Shown here one piece after another: positions 1 to 11,872 of a stretch of 64,000 nucleotides of DNA. The stretch's first letter is position 1; every line of letters starts with the position of its first letter. This DNA comes from Heracleum sosnowskyi (lineage: Eukaryota; Streptophyta; Magnoliopsida; Apiales; Apiaceae), in NCBI GenBank assembly GCA_030848705.1, contig CM061243.1, positions 118,444,674 to 118,508,673 of the forward strand, read 5' to 3'. The notes under the pieces were generated by a model. That model was not told the DNA's origin and ran no database searches. It saw only the letters and a program-made list of their open reading frames with translations. Position numbers and translations under genes: made by a program.

Positions 1-831
1 AAATAAGTTAGTAATTGAATGCCATAGGTTTGTGGTAATCTTAGTTACACAGTGATCGAGTAACTATAGGTGATGCACTTGATTTTTTTTCATTGTGAGC
101 AGTGGACGATATGTTTGAGTTTTTGAACATGTTAGTTGAATGTTGTTACAATCTGATGTATGGAGTAATTGAGTTTTCAATAGCTTTTTTTACTTGAGTT
201 TTGAAATTTCAAGTAGTGGAAGATAGAGATTGAGATTTAGGACAAGCTACTTTAGTGATTGTATTTTGTTGTAATTTAATTTGCAGGATAGTTGACTTTT
301 AGCAGATATATACGTATGCGGAGAAAATGATTGTAGATAATTAATCAAGTTTTAGTAGCTATATAACTGAGTAACTGATTCACGTATCATGTCTTGGTGG
401 AATTACAGGAATAATTTAGCATACAGGTCAAAGTTAAGGTACATTATTTCGCCAAGTTCCGTGTATGACAAGGAATTAGTCCTTTGTTCTTAGTTAAAAG
501 TTGTTCTGAACATAGTTAATAAAATTCCACATTCCCCACACATGCGACCTAGGCTCCTTTCGTGCATTGTCGTTGGATTATCTTTGCTTTGCCACTGGCT
601 AAATCTCTATATTTTTCTCTTTTCCAGAATCTTCACAAGTTCACATGCAATTATTAGATCAGTGAACTCTAACAAACAATTTGGTGGTGGTGCAATTTGT
701 GTTCAGTAGCCCTTTATTATGTTTCACCTTTAAATATTATTTTCACTTCAATTTATTCAGTTAACTGTTTAATTTTATATTAGTGGTTTCAGAATTTTCA
801 ATTTTCTTATTATATTTTTATACTTTGATAG
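1..831. other. Probable intron or upstream sequence of the RMT2-like gene
   Basis: AT-rich DNA with no ORF that resembles the ankyrin-repeat N-terminus expected for this family. It ends in a splice acceptor (TTTGATAG, AG at 830-831) directly before the first recognisable exon. I read it as intron, with the earlier exons lying left of the window. Confidence 0.45.
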
Positions 832-2011
832 GGATACAGGCTGAATTGATACTTGGAACTATAGCGAGGAGAGCTTATGCAGATGGAGATTCCAACAAGG
901 ATTATTTGGAAGACAGAATTAGTTTTAGTGAGGATAAATTAATGGAATCTAATAGTAAAGCTATTATGATGGCTTGGGAGAAACCATTAATGGAAGCTCA
1001 TGCAAAAGCGATTTGCTCAAGGGGTGGTCATATACTGAACATTGGATTTGGCATGGGACTTGTAGATGCTGCTATACAGCAATATGAACCTGTTACTCAC
1101 ACTATTGTCGAGGCTCACCCAGAAGTCTATAATCGTATGATTAGTTCTGGATGGGGTGATAAACAGAATGTCAAAATAATACACGGCCGTTGGCAGGATG
1201 TGTTGTCTCAGCTTGAATCTTATGATGGTAAGTTGGTGATGGAACTAGCCTTTTTTAAATTAATTATATGCATTAAGGTAAATGTACACTACAATTATTT
1301 ACACTTAAAAAATGTAGTTTATCTTTCATTCTCTTTAAGAATCTTCAATGAAACATTATATATTTATAAATTACAAAACCATCCAAGTGGATCCAAATAT
1401 TGAGTATAAAGAGGCTCCCATTTCTATCTTAGGCCTACAAGGCTACAACGGTTTACTATCCGCTTGCCATCTTCTTAATACATATTGCAAGGGTACCAAC
1501 ATTGTTTTGTGGTTGTATAAGTAGTCTAAAGCTGCCAATCCTGCTATGCTAGATGCACTTGTATAAACTCAAGTAATTGTGTTCGAACTTCAAAGATGAT
1601 TGCATATTATCTCGAAATAAACATTTAAAAATATGTAGACATACCAAATGTCAGATTGTAACAGAGATATTTATGGCCGGCTGTTCAATCCCTGTAGGAA
1701 TTTTTTTTGACACTTATGGGGAGTATTATGAAGACATGAGAGAGTTCCATCAGCATCTTCCTGTTTTGTTAAAGCCCGAAGGACTCTACTCATTTTTCAA
1801 TGGACTTTGTGGAGGTAATGCGTTTTTTCATGTTGTTTACTGTCAAATAGTTTCGTTAGAACTTCAAAGTTTGGGTTACTCTACACAGTTGATACCCTTG
1901 CCAGTGAAGGATTGTTTGGGTGAAGAGGTATGGGAGGGTGTGAAACACAAATATTGGCAGTTAGATACATATTACCTTCCTGTCTGTGAGGTTCTTCAGG
2001 ATTCTGAATGA
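832..2011 (+). CDS. RMT2-like protein arginine N-methyltransferase, 3' exons (partial)
   Basis: Two exons are visible, 832-1227 and 1698-2011, joined by a GT-AG intron (donor GTAAGT at 1228, acceptor CCTGTAG ending 1697). The join keeps the frame and gives YDG|IFFDTYGEYYED. The first exon holds the SAM-binding motif (HILNIGFGMGLVD) followed by the acidic strand TIVEAHPEVY. The second has the FFDTYGEYYEDM loop, LLKPEGLYSFFNGL and the family C-terminus KYWQLDTYYLPVC. These match plant RMT2-type methyltransferases, which usually carry ankyrin repeats at the N-terminus and methylate arginine or related guanidino groups. Here the ankyrin part is not in the window, so the gene is cut by the window edge. 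The second exon is read without further introns to a TGA at 2009-2011. No frameshift or stop is seen in the exons, and the gene looks functional as far as it goes. It is convergent with the subtilase downstream. Confidence 0.85.
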
Positions 2012-2567
2012 TTTAAGCTTACAGTACTTTTTAGGCCAACATTTTTTTTAATGTGTTAGCATAATCTTTCATCCAGCTGGTTATCTTGTATTCGAAGTAC
2101 GGATGGTGAAAAATTCAAAAAACTATATGAGCACTTCTTATTTTGAAAGTATTTGTTCTACTATTAATTTTTCAGTAAATGCTAATTGCATACCATTTTC
2201 TTCGATCTTGCGTATTGGTCAAGGGTTTTTTTTTTGGCCTAGTAGATGCAGAATAACTGCCTATTATTAGACATTAAAAGATGTCTTGTGATTTTTCTTA
2301 TGCAAATTTTCTGCCTCTTTATCTATGCTTTACAACTCAAGCTAATAGTAAATCAGAAACTTGTATCAATTGCTTAAATTATTAATAAATAGATCCAACA
2401 CAAATAATTAAAACTAGATTCAACATGAATAACTAACAATTAGATCCTCTACTCGGGGAACAAGCTAGTTGGGTTGAGTATTATACATAAATAATTTTCA
2501 AGGGGAATAACAATCTGGCCCTGTTGGTCATTTACAATGTTTATTAGTGATAATATGGTTATTGCGA
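2012..2567. other. Intergenic spacer between convergent genes
   Basis: AT-rich sequence holding the presumed 3' UTRs of the methyltransferase (left) and the subtilase (right). I see no ORF, repeat or RNA gene in it. Confidence 0.5.
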
Positions 2568-4859
2568 TCATATCCAGCTGATCGCAATTGGACTACCAAC
2601 AGTATATTTTCCTCCCAGCCATTCTAAACGTGCAAACTTCGTTGTGTCGGTTGGCATGGAAGTTGCAGTGAACGTCACAGTGTAGTTCTTCTTTTCATTT
2701 GTTTTGCTGAAAAGTAGTGCTTCTGGCTCCACAACTATTTTCACACTTGATAGCTCTGAAGACACTGAAACTTTATATGTGTTGGGCTCACCCACATTAG
2801 TGAGAGTCCTTGTATACTTGACTATGGTTGGTTGACTATCGTCATTATCTTTTCGTAATGCTGTCTGCAGAGTAATAGCAAAGGAGGGGTAGTTAAGATC
2901 TCCCACATTATATTTCTTATCTGTCTGACATGTGTCATTTCTCTTTGTGATTGCCTTGATTTGAACCAAAGTGTAATTTAAGGCACAAAGGAACCCTAAG
3001 TAGTCCTCTACTGTGGCATCATAGACGAGCCCTGGATCAAGGGCTGATACTGGATCGACATGTCCAGAACCAATATCAAACGGTGTCGATGGCTTTCCAG
3101 TTGCAGTATCTTGTATGGTTTCACCATTCTTGTATGTGTTGTAGGCTGTTGTCATAAGAGCTGATCTTATAGCTGCAGGGCTCCATTCAGGATGGGCTGC
3201 TTTGACTAGTGCTGCTAATCCGCTTACATGTGGACATGACATGGATGTACCAGATACTATATTAAAGTCTACATGCCGAGAATCATTCGCTAAACCACTC
3301 GGTCCAACTTTGCCTGTCCATCCAGCTATAATGTTAACACCTGGTGCTATGAAATCAGGTTTTAGTACATCTGGTGTTATTGGGTTAGGACCTCTTGAAC
3401 TGAATGCTGCCACAAGTGGTGATGGTTGGATGCCCAGGTGGGTACCTCCAGATGCAATTGTGGCCATTGGGTTTGAATTCGAAGATATATACTTCTTTAT
3501 AGCATCACCGGCTATCTGACCCACAGCTACTGATGGTATAAGATGAGCATCAGCAACAATTTCTTCACCAAAAGAGTTGGTGTTTGCTAATATCATACCT
3601 ACGCCACCAGCATCTCTTACAACCACACCCTTTTGAACTCTAGAGCTCATCCCTCGATCACACACCACAATTTTCCCTGCAACATCTTTAGGATGTAAAT
3701 TACCAGTTAGACATAGATTGCCACTTGTGTTGCTGGTTTTAATTTCGTACACCAGTGGAACTAGCACACCTGACATAGACTTGCCACTATAAAGTGATGA
3801 ACCAGAAAAATTCTTTCCATTACCAATGCTAGCATAGGCTGGAAAATCACGGTCCAATGTACCGGCACCAACAGTAGTTATCCATGGTGCCACATTTGAT
3901 AAGCTCTCAGAACTTGGGCCACCATTTCCTGCTGAGCACGAAACAAAAATTCCATATGACATTGCAGTGAATGCCCCGACTGCAATAGTGTCTCTATAGT
4001 AATCAGAAACTGAACCACCTAATGATAGTGATAGTATATTTACACCATCTGCAACCGCCTTCTCCATTCCAGCTAGTATATCGCTGCTAAAACATCCACC
4101 AAGCCAGCATACTTTGTAAACAGCGACTCTGGCTTGTGCTGCCATCCCTCGTGCTGTCCCTGCAGCATAACCAAAGAGGCTAGCTCCACTAACAGCAGAA
4201 CCAGCTGCTGTACTAGAGGTGTGTGTTCCATGACCATCATCATCTCTTGGCGAGTTTGATTCCATAGTTTCATCAATTGGGCCATAAGTTGCTTCATAAC
4301 CTTTTGAGAAGGACCTTGCCCCAATGAGTTTCCGGTTGCAGCTAGACGAGTTAAAGCCATTGGCAATCTCACACTCACCTTTCCAGCTGCTGGGGACTGG
4401 ACCTAATCCACTGTCATCGAAACTTTGGCTTTCAGGCCAGACACCTGTGTCTAGCACTCCTACTATGACCTCACTAACTGCATTGAGCTCGGGATAAGCT
4501 GCTCCACCCTTGTCGAGTCCTAGAAATTCGGGAGTTCGAGTTGTGTGAAGCTCATATCTCATTTCTTCTTGGACTAATAAGATGCCTGGCTGCTGTTCGA
4601 GGGAGTGAGCTTCCTCAGGTGTCAGTCTCGTGGAGAATCCATGAATTATATCAGTGTATGTATAAATCATGTTAGCAGAGTGTGATACTGATTTTATGGA
4701 CGAATCATACCACTGGAGGTGATCATTAAAACTCAGTGGCATTGAGTACTTGTCCATATGAACTATATAAGTCTTCTTTTGCTTGCCTTTACCTGCTGTG
4801 GTAGCATATGCATAGCAGCATAATAGTAGCATAACCACCGGAACATGCATGAGCTTCAT
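2568..4859 (-). CDS. Subtilisin-like serine protease, SBT1 type, intronless
   Basis: Complete 763-residue ORF without introns, as usual for plant SBT1 subtilases. A signal peptide (about residues 1-22, core VVMLLLCCYAYA) directs it to the secretory pathway and apoplast. The I9 propeptide follows (TYIVHMDKYSMP, residues 30-41, to about 107). The S8 catalytic domain carries Asp137 (VLDTGVWPE), His210 (DDGHGTHT), the oxyanion Asn312 (SAGNGG) and Ser539 (GTSMSCPH). A protease-associated insert lies at about 370-465, and an Fn3-like C-terminal domain at about 655-763 ends in the typical GSPIAISW. All catalytic residues are present, so activity is expected. It would be made as a zymogen and mature by removing the propeptide near TTRTPEFLGL. 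Subfamily members act on cell-wall and peptide-hormone substrates; the substrate here cannot be told. The start is chosen because the first ATG gives a good signal peptide. Confidence 0.95.
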   Translation of the reverse strand: MKLMHVPVVMLLLCCYAYATTAGKGKQKKTYIVHMDKYSMPLSFNDHLQWYDSSIKSVSHSANMIYTYTDIIHGFSTRLTPEEAHSLEQQPGILLVQEEMRYELHTTRTPEFLGLDKGGAAYPELNAVSEVIVGVLDTGVWPESQSFDDSGLGPVPSSWKGECEIANGFNSSSCNRKLIGARSFSKGYEATYGPIDETMESNSPRDDDGHGTHTSSTAAGSAVSGASLFGYAAGTARGMAAQARVAVYKVCWLGGCFSSDILAGMEKAVADGVNILSLSLGGSVSDYYRDTIAVGAFTAMSYGIFVSCSAGNGGPSSESLSNVAPWITTVGAGTLDRDFPAYASIGNGKNFSGSSLYSGKSMSGVLVPLVYEIKTSNTSGNLCLTGNLHPKDVAGKIVVCDRGMSSRVQKGVVVRDAGGVGMILANTNSFGEEIVADAHLIPSVAVGQIAGDAIKKYISSNSNPMATIASGGTHLGIQPSPLVAAFSSRGPNPITPDVLKPDFIAPGVNIIAGWTGKVGPSGLANDSRHVDFNIVSGTSMSCPHVSGLAALVKAAHPEWSPAAIRSALMTTAYNTYKNGETIQDTATGKPSTPFDIGSGHVDPVSALDPGLVYDATVEDYLGFLCALNYTLVQIKAITKRNDTCQTDKKYNVGDLNYPSFAITLQTALRKDNDDSQPTIVKYTRTLTNVGEPNTYKVSVSSELSSVKIVVEPEALLFSKTNEKKNYTVTFTATSMPTDTTKFARLEWLGGKYTVGSPIAISWI

Positions 4860-5740
4860 TTTGGTAATCTTAATGTTCCAACCTTTTGGTTGTAGAGATC
4901 AAAATGTTTTGACAAAGGTTTTAGGTGGTGCCTAGGCAAACCAAGAGAAAAAAAATATAGTGAGAATCTCACTTAGTGTTGCTTTTGTAGACCTGTACTG
5001 TATCTACAAAGATATAGTGAGGGATTGGACCCACTGCCACTGCCTAAAGTAACATGGATTTGAACCATCTAACCATTTACCAATAAAAAATGGTTAGAAT
5101 TTCCATCTTTTTCTTTATTTCATTATAGCTTTTGTGATGAACACAACTGTCTGACAAAGGAGATCTCCTCTAGTTCTGTCCAGTCAATTAGTAAGATGAA
5201 TATATGAACGTTGTATTGGAAATTCTACACCGACAGACTATAACTGTAGAACTGTATTTCGTGTCATTGTCTGAGGGTATATGCATTTGAGTTGCCGTTT
5301 ACAAGATTTCACAAGTTGTTGTTCAGGGTAGTTCGAGCTGGATAGTTTATGTTACACGTGTCACTAGAGCGAGAACACCTTAATTATTCACTTGAAGATT
5401 ATGAATCCCTGAAATTATAACTTAGGTATTCAGAGTTACAAAAGTGCATGAGGAATTAGCCACAGGGACTTGTAATGATATCCAAATCACAAACTAATCT
5501 AGTGGTAGACAAGGATCAGTAGATACGATGAACCTGATTACAAGAACCTTGTTTTAAGTTTTAATGCTCCACCATCTTAACATTTTTAAGAACGCATTAC
5601 TTTACTTACTACGCCAATTTTTATTTGTATTTCTTTTTTGTATAACGAAGCCTGTAAAGTCTTACCAACACTTTATAGTCATACCACACTTTCTTCTTGG
5701 ACTGTGCTTTGAGTGAGGTATCATCATATCATATATTCAT
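4860..5740. other. Upstream region of the subtilase gene
   Basis: AT-rich DNA upstream of a minus-strand gene. It should contain the 5' UTR and promoter, but I cannot point to a convincing TATA box or operator. No ORF of note. Confidence 0.4.
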
Positions 5741-6123
5741 GACTAATATGCAAAATACATCTCTTTAATTCGGTCCAAAATCACTTTAGTATACATATTT
5801 TTGGTAATTGCATATTGCATTCCTACACATGTTTTGGCGCTGCACTATGCATCAATTTCATCAATTTTTACTGTTACTTTAAATGACTTTAGGGGTAATT
5901 TAGACTTAATTACATTTTGACACTTAAAGTATGATATATCGTACACATGAACCCTTAAAGAAAAAGATCACACATTTTTGCTCAAAAATTATAAAAACTA
6001 TACAATTTAACCCTATTTACTAATATAATCTTTCTACATTATTTTTAGATTTTTTTAAATATATTAAAATAAAAAACATTTAATATAAATTATTTTATAA
6101 AAATTTGAGAATGATGTAATCTC
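5741..6123 (+). mobile_element. Truncated copy of the Mutator-like foldback element
   Basis: The sequence begins GACTAATATGCAAAATAC, like the end of the element at 19984. It stays alignable by eye through shared blocks (AGTATACATA, CACATGTTTTGGCGC, TGAACCCTTAAAG) to AATGATGTAATCTCC at 6108-6122, then diverges. It therefore carries one arm and part of the middle but no opposite arm. It is more diverged than the complete copy. Confidence 0.75.
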
Positions 6124-6671
6124 CTTGTTTATCGTAATCAGGAAACTATGACGATGTTGGAATAAAACGTATATACATATGGGTACTATGCACTACAGGT
6201 TGTGGCTTTTTTTCGGAATTATGATTGGATATATAATTACTTTACTCTTTCGCTTTTCTGGAAAGCTAATAATTCATGGTATTAGAACCCCACTAAGAAG
6301 AGAACTTAGCTTTGAGTAAGGACCACTGATTTTAGGATTCAGTGTGGAGACTTACAAACAGTAGTGTACAAAACAATCATGTAAATGAAATTAGTAGGTC
6401 AGCTAACCATTGAAAATTTTGGACCTGGGAATAATACTCGACACCTTTGTGTTTTCATATCTTTTGTGCACTATAGATTTTGTATTTAAAATTGATTATA
6501 AAGACACAGAAACGTGTAAAGTCGATGGAGTTGGATCAAGGTTGTCTAATCTCGTCGAGATTTTGGTAGATGAAATGAACTTTGGAGTTCATAGCTGCTG
6601 TTGTATATCCTTTGATTGTTTAAACATGCGAATTTGCGAATACTCCTTTTGGCTCATCTCGTGATTGCATT
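6124..6671. other. Intergenic spacer
   Basis: AT-rich sequence. Short ORFs occur (for example 6410-6664) but show no recognisable domain and I do not consider them genes. Positions 6664-6671 (ATTGCATT) are the left target-site duplicate of the hAT-like element. Confidence 0.4.
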
Positions 6672-7022
6672 TAGACCTGATAAAATGGGTCTGGATCCGA
6701 AGAACCGAACCGAAATTCATAAAATCGAATCTGATTTTGTATCCGAATTAGTTAAATCGATAATTATCCGAAACCGATTTGAACCGATCCGAAAATTATC
6801 CGAACCGAAAATTTAACCGAAAATTATCCGATCCAATTATGATCCGAACCGATCAAAACCGAATAATAAATTATCCGAAACGAATATGATTCGAAATACG
6901 AGATCCAATTTACGGATTATCTATTAGGCCACTTTTAATTCAATAAATTAATCTATTTATAAGCAAAATTCTTAATTAGAATAATTTCATGTCAAAAATA
7001 TCATAGATATTTAATCAATACT

Positions 7023-8432
7023 TGTTAGGTCCTGATAAGTTTGTAGAAGGGGGGTTGAATACAAACTATACCGTTTTATCGAATTTGTCCTTTTAGAATA
7101 AAACTGTTTAGGAACAAATTAATGCGGAATAAAATGAAACAAGATTCAAGTTAAATAAAACTATATTAAACTTGAAGGGTGTTGCAAATACAATATGGAT
7201 TACAAAGTATTTATCTCAAACTAATTAATACAAATTTAGAATAAATTCGACATGAACTTTTCTAATATTTGTAATAAAAAGATCGAATGCTAAAAGCAAG
7301 TTCGAGATAAATTCTAGGGATAAAAATCCGCTAGTTAATCAAAGCAATACAAGTAATCAAATTCTAGTGGTTTGGATTTAACAATACAAACTAGAATTAA
7401 TTGCTTGAGAAGAAATTAGATCAAAAGGTTTCTTCGTTCTTGCTTGAGAGAAATGGCTGCTGTGTGTTTTTGATGGATAATACAAGTCTGTTACTTTTTC
7501 CTTTTTGGCCACCTTTAAAAAGCAAATACAATTGCCTTGTATGACCTGCAAAACAAATGCTCGGTAGAACCTTGAATGCCAGTATGACCAAGAGAAAATG
7601 TTCGGTATGACCTGCTACACTTTTCACCAACTCTGAATAGAACCTGGAAAGCAACCTGTATGACCTGAGAAATAAGAACTCGGTATGACCTTTAAAAGGA
7701 AACATGTATGACCTATTCAAATAGGTCATACCGTGTTTTTACTTTTAATTAAACTAGGTCATACTAGTATTAATAGACAGGTCATACTAGTACTTAAATT
7801 ACTTTCTTTTAATTAATTTTAGTTGAATTAAATTCTAAATTAAATTAATTCTTTTCTGGAATTAATTTAATAAATAATTCAAACAACTAAATTAATTAAT
7901 TTAATAAATAAATTAATTCTGAAAGAATTAATTTATTAATTAAATTGATTAATCATTTAATTAATTAGAAGAGAATAACTTAAAAACAAAGTATCTCTCT
8001 CTCTTCTGAACACCACTGAAAATAGATGATTTAATTCCACTGATTGATGTCGTCATTCGATGCACTGTCTGGTTTCATGAATAACTGACTTCAATGATAA
8101 TTCTTCATCTTTAAAACATTTAAATCTGTGGCTTCTTTCCTTTAGCTTTGACAAAACTCTGTATCCTGTACTTCTTCTGTCACCAACTGGAAATCTCTGT
8201 CACTGTAGTAAATCCACTTTCTTGAATACTTCACTGAGGCTTGAACAATAAATTGAACTTCTTTCAATGTAGAATAACTTCAAGTCTGTAGATGACTTTA
8301 ATACTCCATTCTCTTGACAGATAAAACTCTCTGAGATTCCTGTGACCTTTACTCTAATATTTACTTATTACATTCTGGTTTAAGTTGAGTAGAATCCTCG
8401 AATTACAAATAGGCTATAGCATATGCCTTTCA
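7023..8432 (-). repeat. Copia-1 3' LTR (element orientation)
   Basis: 1410 bp, same ends and content as the copy at 13840-15249. ORFs inside it (for example 7421-7729) are not genes; their TATGACCT repeats only look like codons. Confidence 0.95.
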
Positions 8433-8444
8433 ATCTCCCCCTAT
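8433..8444 (-). other. Copia-1 polypurine tract
   Basis: The plus strand ATCTCCCCCTAT reads as a purine run on the minus strand directly beside the left LTR, where second-strand priming occurs in this orientation. Confidence 0.8.
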
Positions 8445-9080
8445 TTGTTTGTTAGAAAATAACAACCAAATACCTAGAGGATCACTCAACTAAAACCAAG
8501 AAAAAGATAAGACTCTTAAGCCTAAGTAAATAATAGAAAGTTCTGGATCAAATATGACATTTCCAGATTTCACCAATAAAGGTAAATACAAGACAGATGT
8601 TCCTCTAGACTGAACATATGATAACATTGAACCTGTCTTGATTTACCTAAGCTCTATACATATAACATTTACAAAACAGAGCTAATTACCTTTACTCCCC
8701 AGAAACTCCTCCTTTTCCTTTTATATCTTTTTCAGCCCCCTTTTACTAGCTTCACCAGAAGTCTAGCTTCACCAGAAGTCTCTAGAAACTTCTCCCCCTT
8801 AGAAATAGAAACTTTTCTAGAAACTTCTCAAAATTCTCCCCCTTAGTTGAGGAATTCTCTACAGATTTAACTTTATGAGTATCTGAAGCCAGTAGGAGTT
8901 GAGATAGTTGATGGAGTTGATCTTGGGTAGTAACTTTGTCTTCAACATTTCCTTGAGCAGTCCCAGCTGATTGTTGACAGAGGTGGAAGAAGAAGACCGT
9001 TCAACCACTTGTGCTTGCAAAATTTCTTTATCAGCCTGGGTTTTGAATAGATGTTCCTGTAGATCAGCTATGTGAGCTAA

Positions 9081-9670
9081 CTACATTGCAGTGTATGTGT
9101 CTGTGTGTGCACTCACTTGAATTTCTCTTGTAAGTGTATCACTCATCTCACGTGCAAGTGTTTCACTCAGTGTTTGACTTTTATCACTCAACATTAGCTG
9201 TCTGTTTGCTCCTTTTTGATCAGTACCTGCATTGAAACTCACCCTAGCCTCTTCAAGAGAGGTCAGTGGTGGTGCAATGGGAGTTCGCAAATCCCGATCC
9301 TCAATCATGTCTATCAAATCACTTGGATTTGAAATCTGAATTGCTTCAGTGATAGACTGACCAAGTTGCCTTCCACTTTCTCCAGATAAATCTGCGAGTG
9401 GAAAATCCCTTAGGGAGCCAGAGGTGTTCACTCTGGGAGGGGAGAAAATGATTCTATTTGATTTGGCAAAGAATCAAATTTTCCCTCAGATGCCTGTGAA
9501 GGCACTTCTACCGTAACAATGGTAGGCACTGTAACCAGTTGCAGGTGCTCTGCTTTCACTGTGTCCTGAGTTTCATCTAATGAAATTGTTTTCTCCCATT
9601 GTGAGTAATGAGAGTGTGCTTGACTCAGTACAAAGTGCCATGGCCCTATGGCGAATTTCAATAGATTCAT
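9081..9670 (-). pseudogene. Copia-1 downstream accessory (env-like) ORF remnant
   Basis: Two overlapping ORFs (9428-9670 and 9081-9431) lie between pol and the 3' LTR, where SIRE/Maximus Copia elements carry an env-like ORF. The block DLRTPIAPPLTSLEEA resembles DLRSPIAPSVTSL in the longer region of Copia-2 (near 43870), which links the two. No signal peptide, transmembrane or fusion-like segment can be seen. It is short and frameshifted, so I treat it as a remnant. The function of this ORF class is unknown. Confidence 0.5.
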
Positions 9671-10289
9671 CCTGTTGAGAAAATGTCTCTAGATACAGTT
9701 CATTGGCCATTTCAAAGTCCATATCCTATTGAGAGGATACAGATGGGCTGACAGATGCCTCAGAATATGTTGAATTTCTTTAGAGGAGGCAGAGCTGTGG
9801 GATCACTCACTGTTTCAATCAAAATACTTCTTTATTTAACAGTTGATTTCTGTTCAGGCTGAGAGTTCAAGAAGGTTGTCGACTCATTGTTTGGCTCTAA
9901 GACCTGGGATAGAGATTGTGGATCTACATTCCCTTGGTCAACCCTAACAACCACTTGGGTTCAGCAACAGTAAAAGAAGTGGATTGAGAGATAGAAAGTA
10001 ATACCTGAATTGGAATTGGCACTAACTTTCCAGCTAAGCAAGAGCTAGATCAAAAATACTATATACAATATATTTATACAAATAACTAAGATAAATAGAA
10101 AAATAAAATAGAATACATAATAATAATAATAAACTAAAATAATATTTACAGGAAACTATTTACAGGCTATAATTTGAATTAAAATAACATGCAGAAATTA
10201 TTTACATGCATAAACTGAATTAAAATGCAATGCATAAATTAATTAAATGCATTATTTACAAAAGATGACAAAACTGAATAAAACACAAA

Positions 10290-10545
10290 ACAGAATTGTA
10301 CATCAGTATGACCTTAAAAGAGGTCATACCGAAAATTAATATGACCTGGGAGAAGGTCATACCGAGAATATCAAACATATTAACTGAATAAACAACAAAA
10401 ACAAGAATAAAATTCAATATGACCTCAGAATAGGTCATACCGAAATTCAATATGACCTTACAAGAGGTCATACCGAGCTATTTACAAACAAATATAAACA
10501 GAATACTAAAATCAAGCCAATATGACCAAGGAACAAGGTCATACC
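10290..10545 (-). repeat. Copia-1 internal array of TATGACCT hairpins
   Basis: Five short inverted repeats of the form TATGACCT, 5-9 bases, AGGTCATA, each followed by CCGA (about 10305, 10340, 10420, 10450 and 10520; the last has shorter arms). The same motif occurs several times in both LTRs. Spacers between the units are unrelated, so this is a dispersed motif, not a simple tandem repeat. Confidence 0.8.
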
Positions 10546-10924
10546 GAGCTTTTATTCTAACAGAAGCAGCAAAAACAGAAACTATTCACATAAAATTCTA
10601 AACACAGCAAAAACCTACTGCATAACAATTAACAAAAACACAAAACTATTATAAACTTGCATAAAAATCTGAACAACAAAAAAAAAAAAAACTTTACAGT
10701 CTGAAAATAATTTAAATGAAACTAAATATATATATTTTCAATAAAAATACATTTCTCCATTGAAAATGAGAAAAATATTTTTAAAGAAAATAAATTATTC
10801 AGAATATTTAAATTAACAAGCTTTATACAATAAATAAGAATTGGCACATTCTAACATTCAATATCAGCAAAAGAAAATGATTTAGAAAGAACGAACATGA
10901 CAGAGATATTTTAATCACTAAGAC

Positions 10925-11111
10925 TGTTTAACATACCCAATTTACCAATTAACTTGATAAATGTGGATTTGTCAACAGATTTAGTGAATATATCTGTTGT
11001 TTGTTCCTCTGTGGGTACAAAGTGTAACTCCACAGTACCATTCATGACATGCTCTCGGATAAAATGATACCTGATGTCATTATGCTTGGTCTCTTGTGAT
11101 TATGCCATCTT
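10925..11111 (-). pseudogene. Copia-1 RNase H C-terminal tail
   Basis: The minus strand reads RYHFIREHVMNGTVELHFVPTEEQTTDIFTKS in short blocks, the conserved end of Copia polyproteins. It follows the RT remnant directly, so the RT palm and most of RNase H are deleted. Its end near 10925 marks the end of pol. Confidence 0.8.
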
Positions 11112-11661
11112 CATCTAGCTTGTTTCTGAATACCCATTTTGTACCAACTACTTTCTTGTACTTTGGCCTGGGTACCAGCTTCCAGACTTGCTGTTGTTCA
11201 AATTGATTGAGTTCATCTTGCATAGCAATCACTCAATCTGGATCAGTCAGTGCTCCCTCAATTTTCTTTGGTTCCATTTCAGAAAGAAACCCTGAATAAT
11301 AACATTCGTTTTGAGTAGCACTTCTAGTTCTTACTCCAACACTTTGAGTTTCACTTTGATGTTGTGAGTGACTAGTTGATCCTTCATCTGCTCCCCCTGA
11401 GTTGTTGCTTGATTGCCTTGATGATTCTTCTCCAGTGTTGGTGGTATCTCCATTGTTACCAGTGTTTCCACCACCATCACCATGATCATTATCATCATTG
11501 TTATTATCATTACCAGCAATAACTTCAGGTGGGGCTTCATCATCTGAGTCTGAGTCTGGCAAGTTATCAAACTTCAGCTTTTCAGATGAATCTTCTTTTT
11601 GGATATTAGGGAGGTTGGAGACATCAAATGTAACATTGATGTCCTTATTGACTGATAACAT
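11112..11661 (-). pseudogene. Copia-1 RT N-terminal remnant
   Basis: The ORF at 11233-11661 begins with the acidic linker that precedes Copia RT (EDSSEKLKFDNLPDSDSDDE) and reaches GALTDPDWVIA, the start of the RVT_2 region. A stop interrupts it, but homology continues to about 11112 (ELNQFEQQQVWKLVPRP, then VVGTKWVFRN). The whole palm with the YVDD motif is missing. The join from protease directly to this linker shows that integrase has been deleted. Confidence 0.75.
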
Positions 11662-11872
11662 TTCTTGATTTCAAACAGGCCATATCCTCAGTTATACCCT
11701 TGCTGTTATCTCCAAAGGTAAGCACTGGGCCAGCTTTCTCAACCACATCTGATAGCAGGGCTCTATCTCCGGTCATATGCCTTGAACTGCCACTGTCAAG
11801 AATCCACATAACACGGTTTACCTGTTTAACTCCCTGCACTACCAGATTGATTAGACCTTCTTCGGAGCCCAA
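11645..11872 (-). pseudogene. Copia-1 aspartic protease fragment
   Basis: It carries the retroviral-type protease signature WILDSGSSRHMTGD (active-site DSG) and the following FGDNSKG typical of Copia proteins. It overlaps the gag end in a different frame, so a frameshift separates it from gag. After GDNSKG the sequence breaks off, and the GAG-pre-integrase and integrase domains that should follow are absent. Confidence 0.8.

Larger units (their letters stand above)
8433..10289 (-). other. Copia-1 3' internal region
   Basis: Apart from the env-like remnant this stretch holds no gene. A small direct duplication of TAGCTTCACCAGAAGTCT lies near 8748-8782, and TTCTCCCCCTTAG motifs resembling the PPT occur near 8800 and 8836. 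Confidence 0.5.

Noticed and set aside
7421..7729. 102-residue ORF found identically at 14238-14546
   Set aside because: It lies in the Copia-1 LTR in both places and its codons are the TATGACCT repeats; no domain.
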